From Entomomonas sp964395065 (lineage in GTDB: Bacteria > Pseudomonadota > Gammaproteobacteria > Pseudomonadales > Pseudomonadaceae), in contig CAYNAM010000150.1 of the NCBI GenBank assembly GCA_964395065.1, positions 1 to 5,605 on the forward strand: a DNA stretch of 5,605 nucleotides, in the 5' to 3' direction. The notes beneath the pieces were generated by a model. It searched no databases. It worked only from the letters and a program-made list of their open reading frames with translations, and was not told the DNA's origin. The position numbers and the translations under genes are program-made. Below, piece after piece: positions 5,332 to 5,605 of this stretch (position 1 is its first letter; each line of letters opens with the position of its first letter).

Positions 5332-5605
5332 TTACCTTTTACTTAAATAACCGTAAAGCACTTGGTAGGTTGAAGGTAACCCATACTCATCGCGGTAGCA
5401 CTCATAAGCCTTTACTAACGTAGCTAGCTGTTGCCTTGTAGTGAGCACCTTTGAACGATTAGGGTTAATATTGTGTGCACCAATACCTTTTAGGTCGGCC
5501 ATTAACTCGGTTAAGGTTGGATAATAGGCCACCTCCGGCTGACAATAACAGTTATTAATTGAGAAACGGCTACCATTAAGCATTGTTGTATACTCTGCCA
5601 AGGTT
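5332..5605 (-). CDS. bioC: Malonyl-ACP O-methyltransferase BioC, C-terminal end only
   Basis: The last 91 codons of bioC; the frame runs open off the right edge, so the gene begins outside the window. BioC uses S-adenosylmethionine to methylate the free carboxyl of malonyl-ACP, disguising it so that fatty acid synthesis can extend it to pimeloyl-ACP methyl ester. The visible part lacks the SAM-binding motifs. It matches the BioC C-terminus in order: LTELMADLKGIGAHNINPNR, then VLTTRQQLATLVKAYE, then the terminal LPSTYQVLYGYLSKR. E. coli BioC has the similar pattern LKAIGATHLHEGR, LTRSQL and TYHLFLGVI. An in-frame TTG at 5601 should not be taken as a start. It lies 4 nt ahead of bioD in the same operon, so the operon promoter and any BirA operator lie upstream, beyond the window. 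Confidence 0.9.
   Translation of the reverse strand, partial: TLAEYTTMLNGSRFSINNCYCQPEVAYYPTLTELMADLKGIGAHNINPNRSKVLTTRQQLATLVKAYECYRDEYGLPSTYQVLYGYLSKR
5335..5339 (-). promoter_or_regulatory. Ribosome binding site of bioD, within the bioC end
   Basis: AAAGG on the minus strand, 7 nt before the bioD ATG at 5327, lies in the last two codons of bioC. It confirms the bioD start and links its translation to that of bioC. Confidence 0.65.

Noticed and set aside
5332..5601. Stand-alone 89-aa gene starting at a TTG at 5601
   Set aside because: The frame is open past the TTG to the window edge, and its sequence is the C-terminus of BioC, so it is the end of a longer gene.

Overview
The window reads as a stretch of chromosome from an AT-rich gammaproteobacterium. 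The bioC-bioD-bioA block and the FadD sequence are of gammaproteobacterial type. From memory, BioA looks closest to the Pseudomonas-type enzyme (about 465 residues, longer than the 429-residue E. coli protein). A low-GC member of the Pseudomonadales is my best guess, but no rRNA or other marker is present to settle it. There is no sign of a phage, transposon, CRISPR array, tRNA or rRNA.

Layout. (1) Positions 1-1265, minus strand: the first 421 codons of fadD, a long-chain fatty acid-CoA ligase whose C-terminus lies off the left edge. (2) Positions 1266-1618: a very AT-rich divergent intergenic region with a plausible fadD promoter, a PsrA-like palindrome just downstream of it, and weaker signals facing the other way. 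(3) Positions 1619-2818, plus strand: a 12-helix MFS transporter carrying the signature of the sialate:H+ / lactate (Jen1-like, SHS) family. (4) Positions 2825-2880: a short spacer holding a perfect 11-bp inverted repeat that buries the ribosome binding site of the next gene, with a possible promoter that starts just upstream of the repeat and puts its -10 in the loop. (5) Positions 2881-3216, plus strand: a small secreted protein of unknown function. (6) Positions 3233-5605, minus strand: the end of a biotin operon in the order bioC (3' end only), bioD, bioA. The bioC-bioD gap is 4 nt and bioD overlaps bioA by 14 nt.

How the genes work together. BioC masks malonyl-ACP as its methyl ester so that fatty acid synthesis can build the pimeloyl chain. 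BioA makes DAPA from KAPA, and BioD closes the ureido ring to give dethiobiotin. FadD activates fatty acids for beta-oxidation or lipid synthesis. The divergently transcribed SHS transporter probably imports a small carboxylate, so the left half may be a carbon-acquisition unit, but shared regulation is an inference. The most interesting part is the hairpin and the orphan secreted protein between the transporter and the biotin operon. I found no clearly new multi-gene system.
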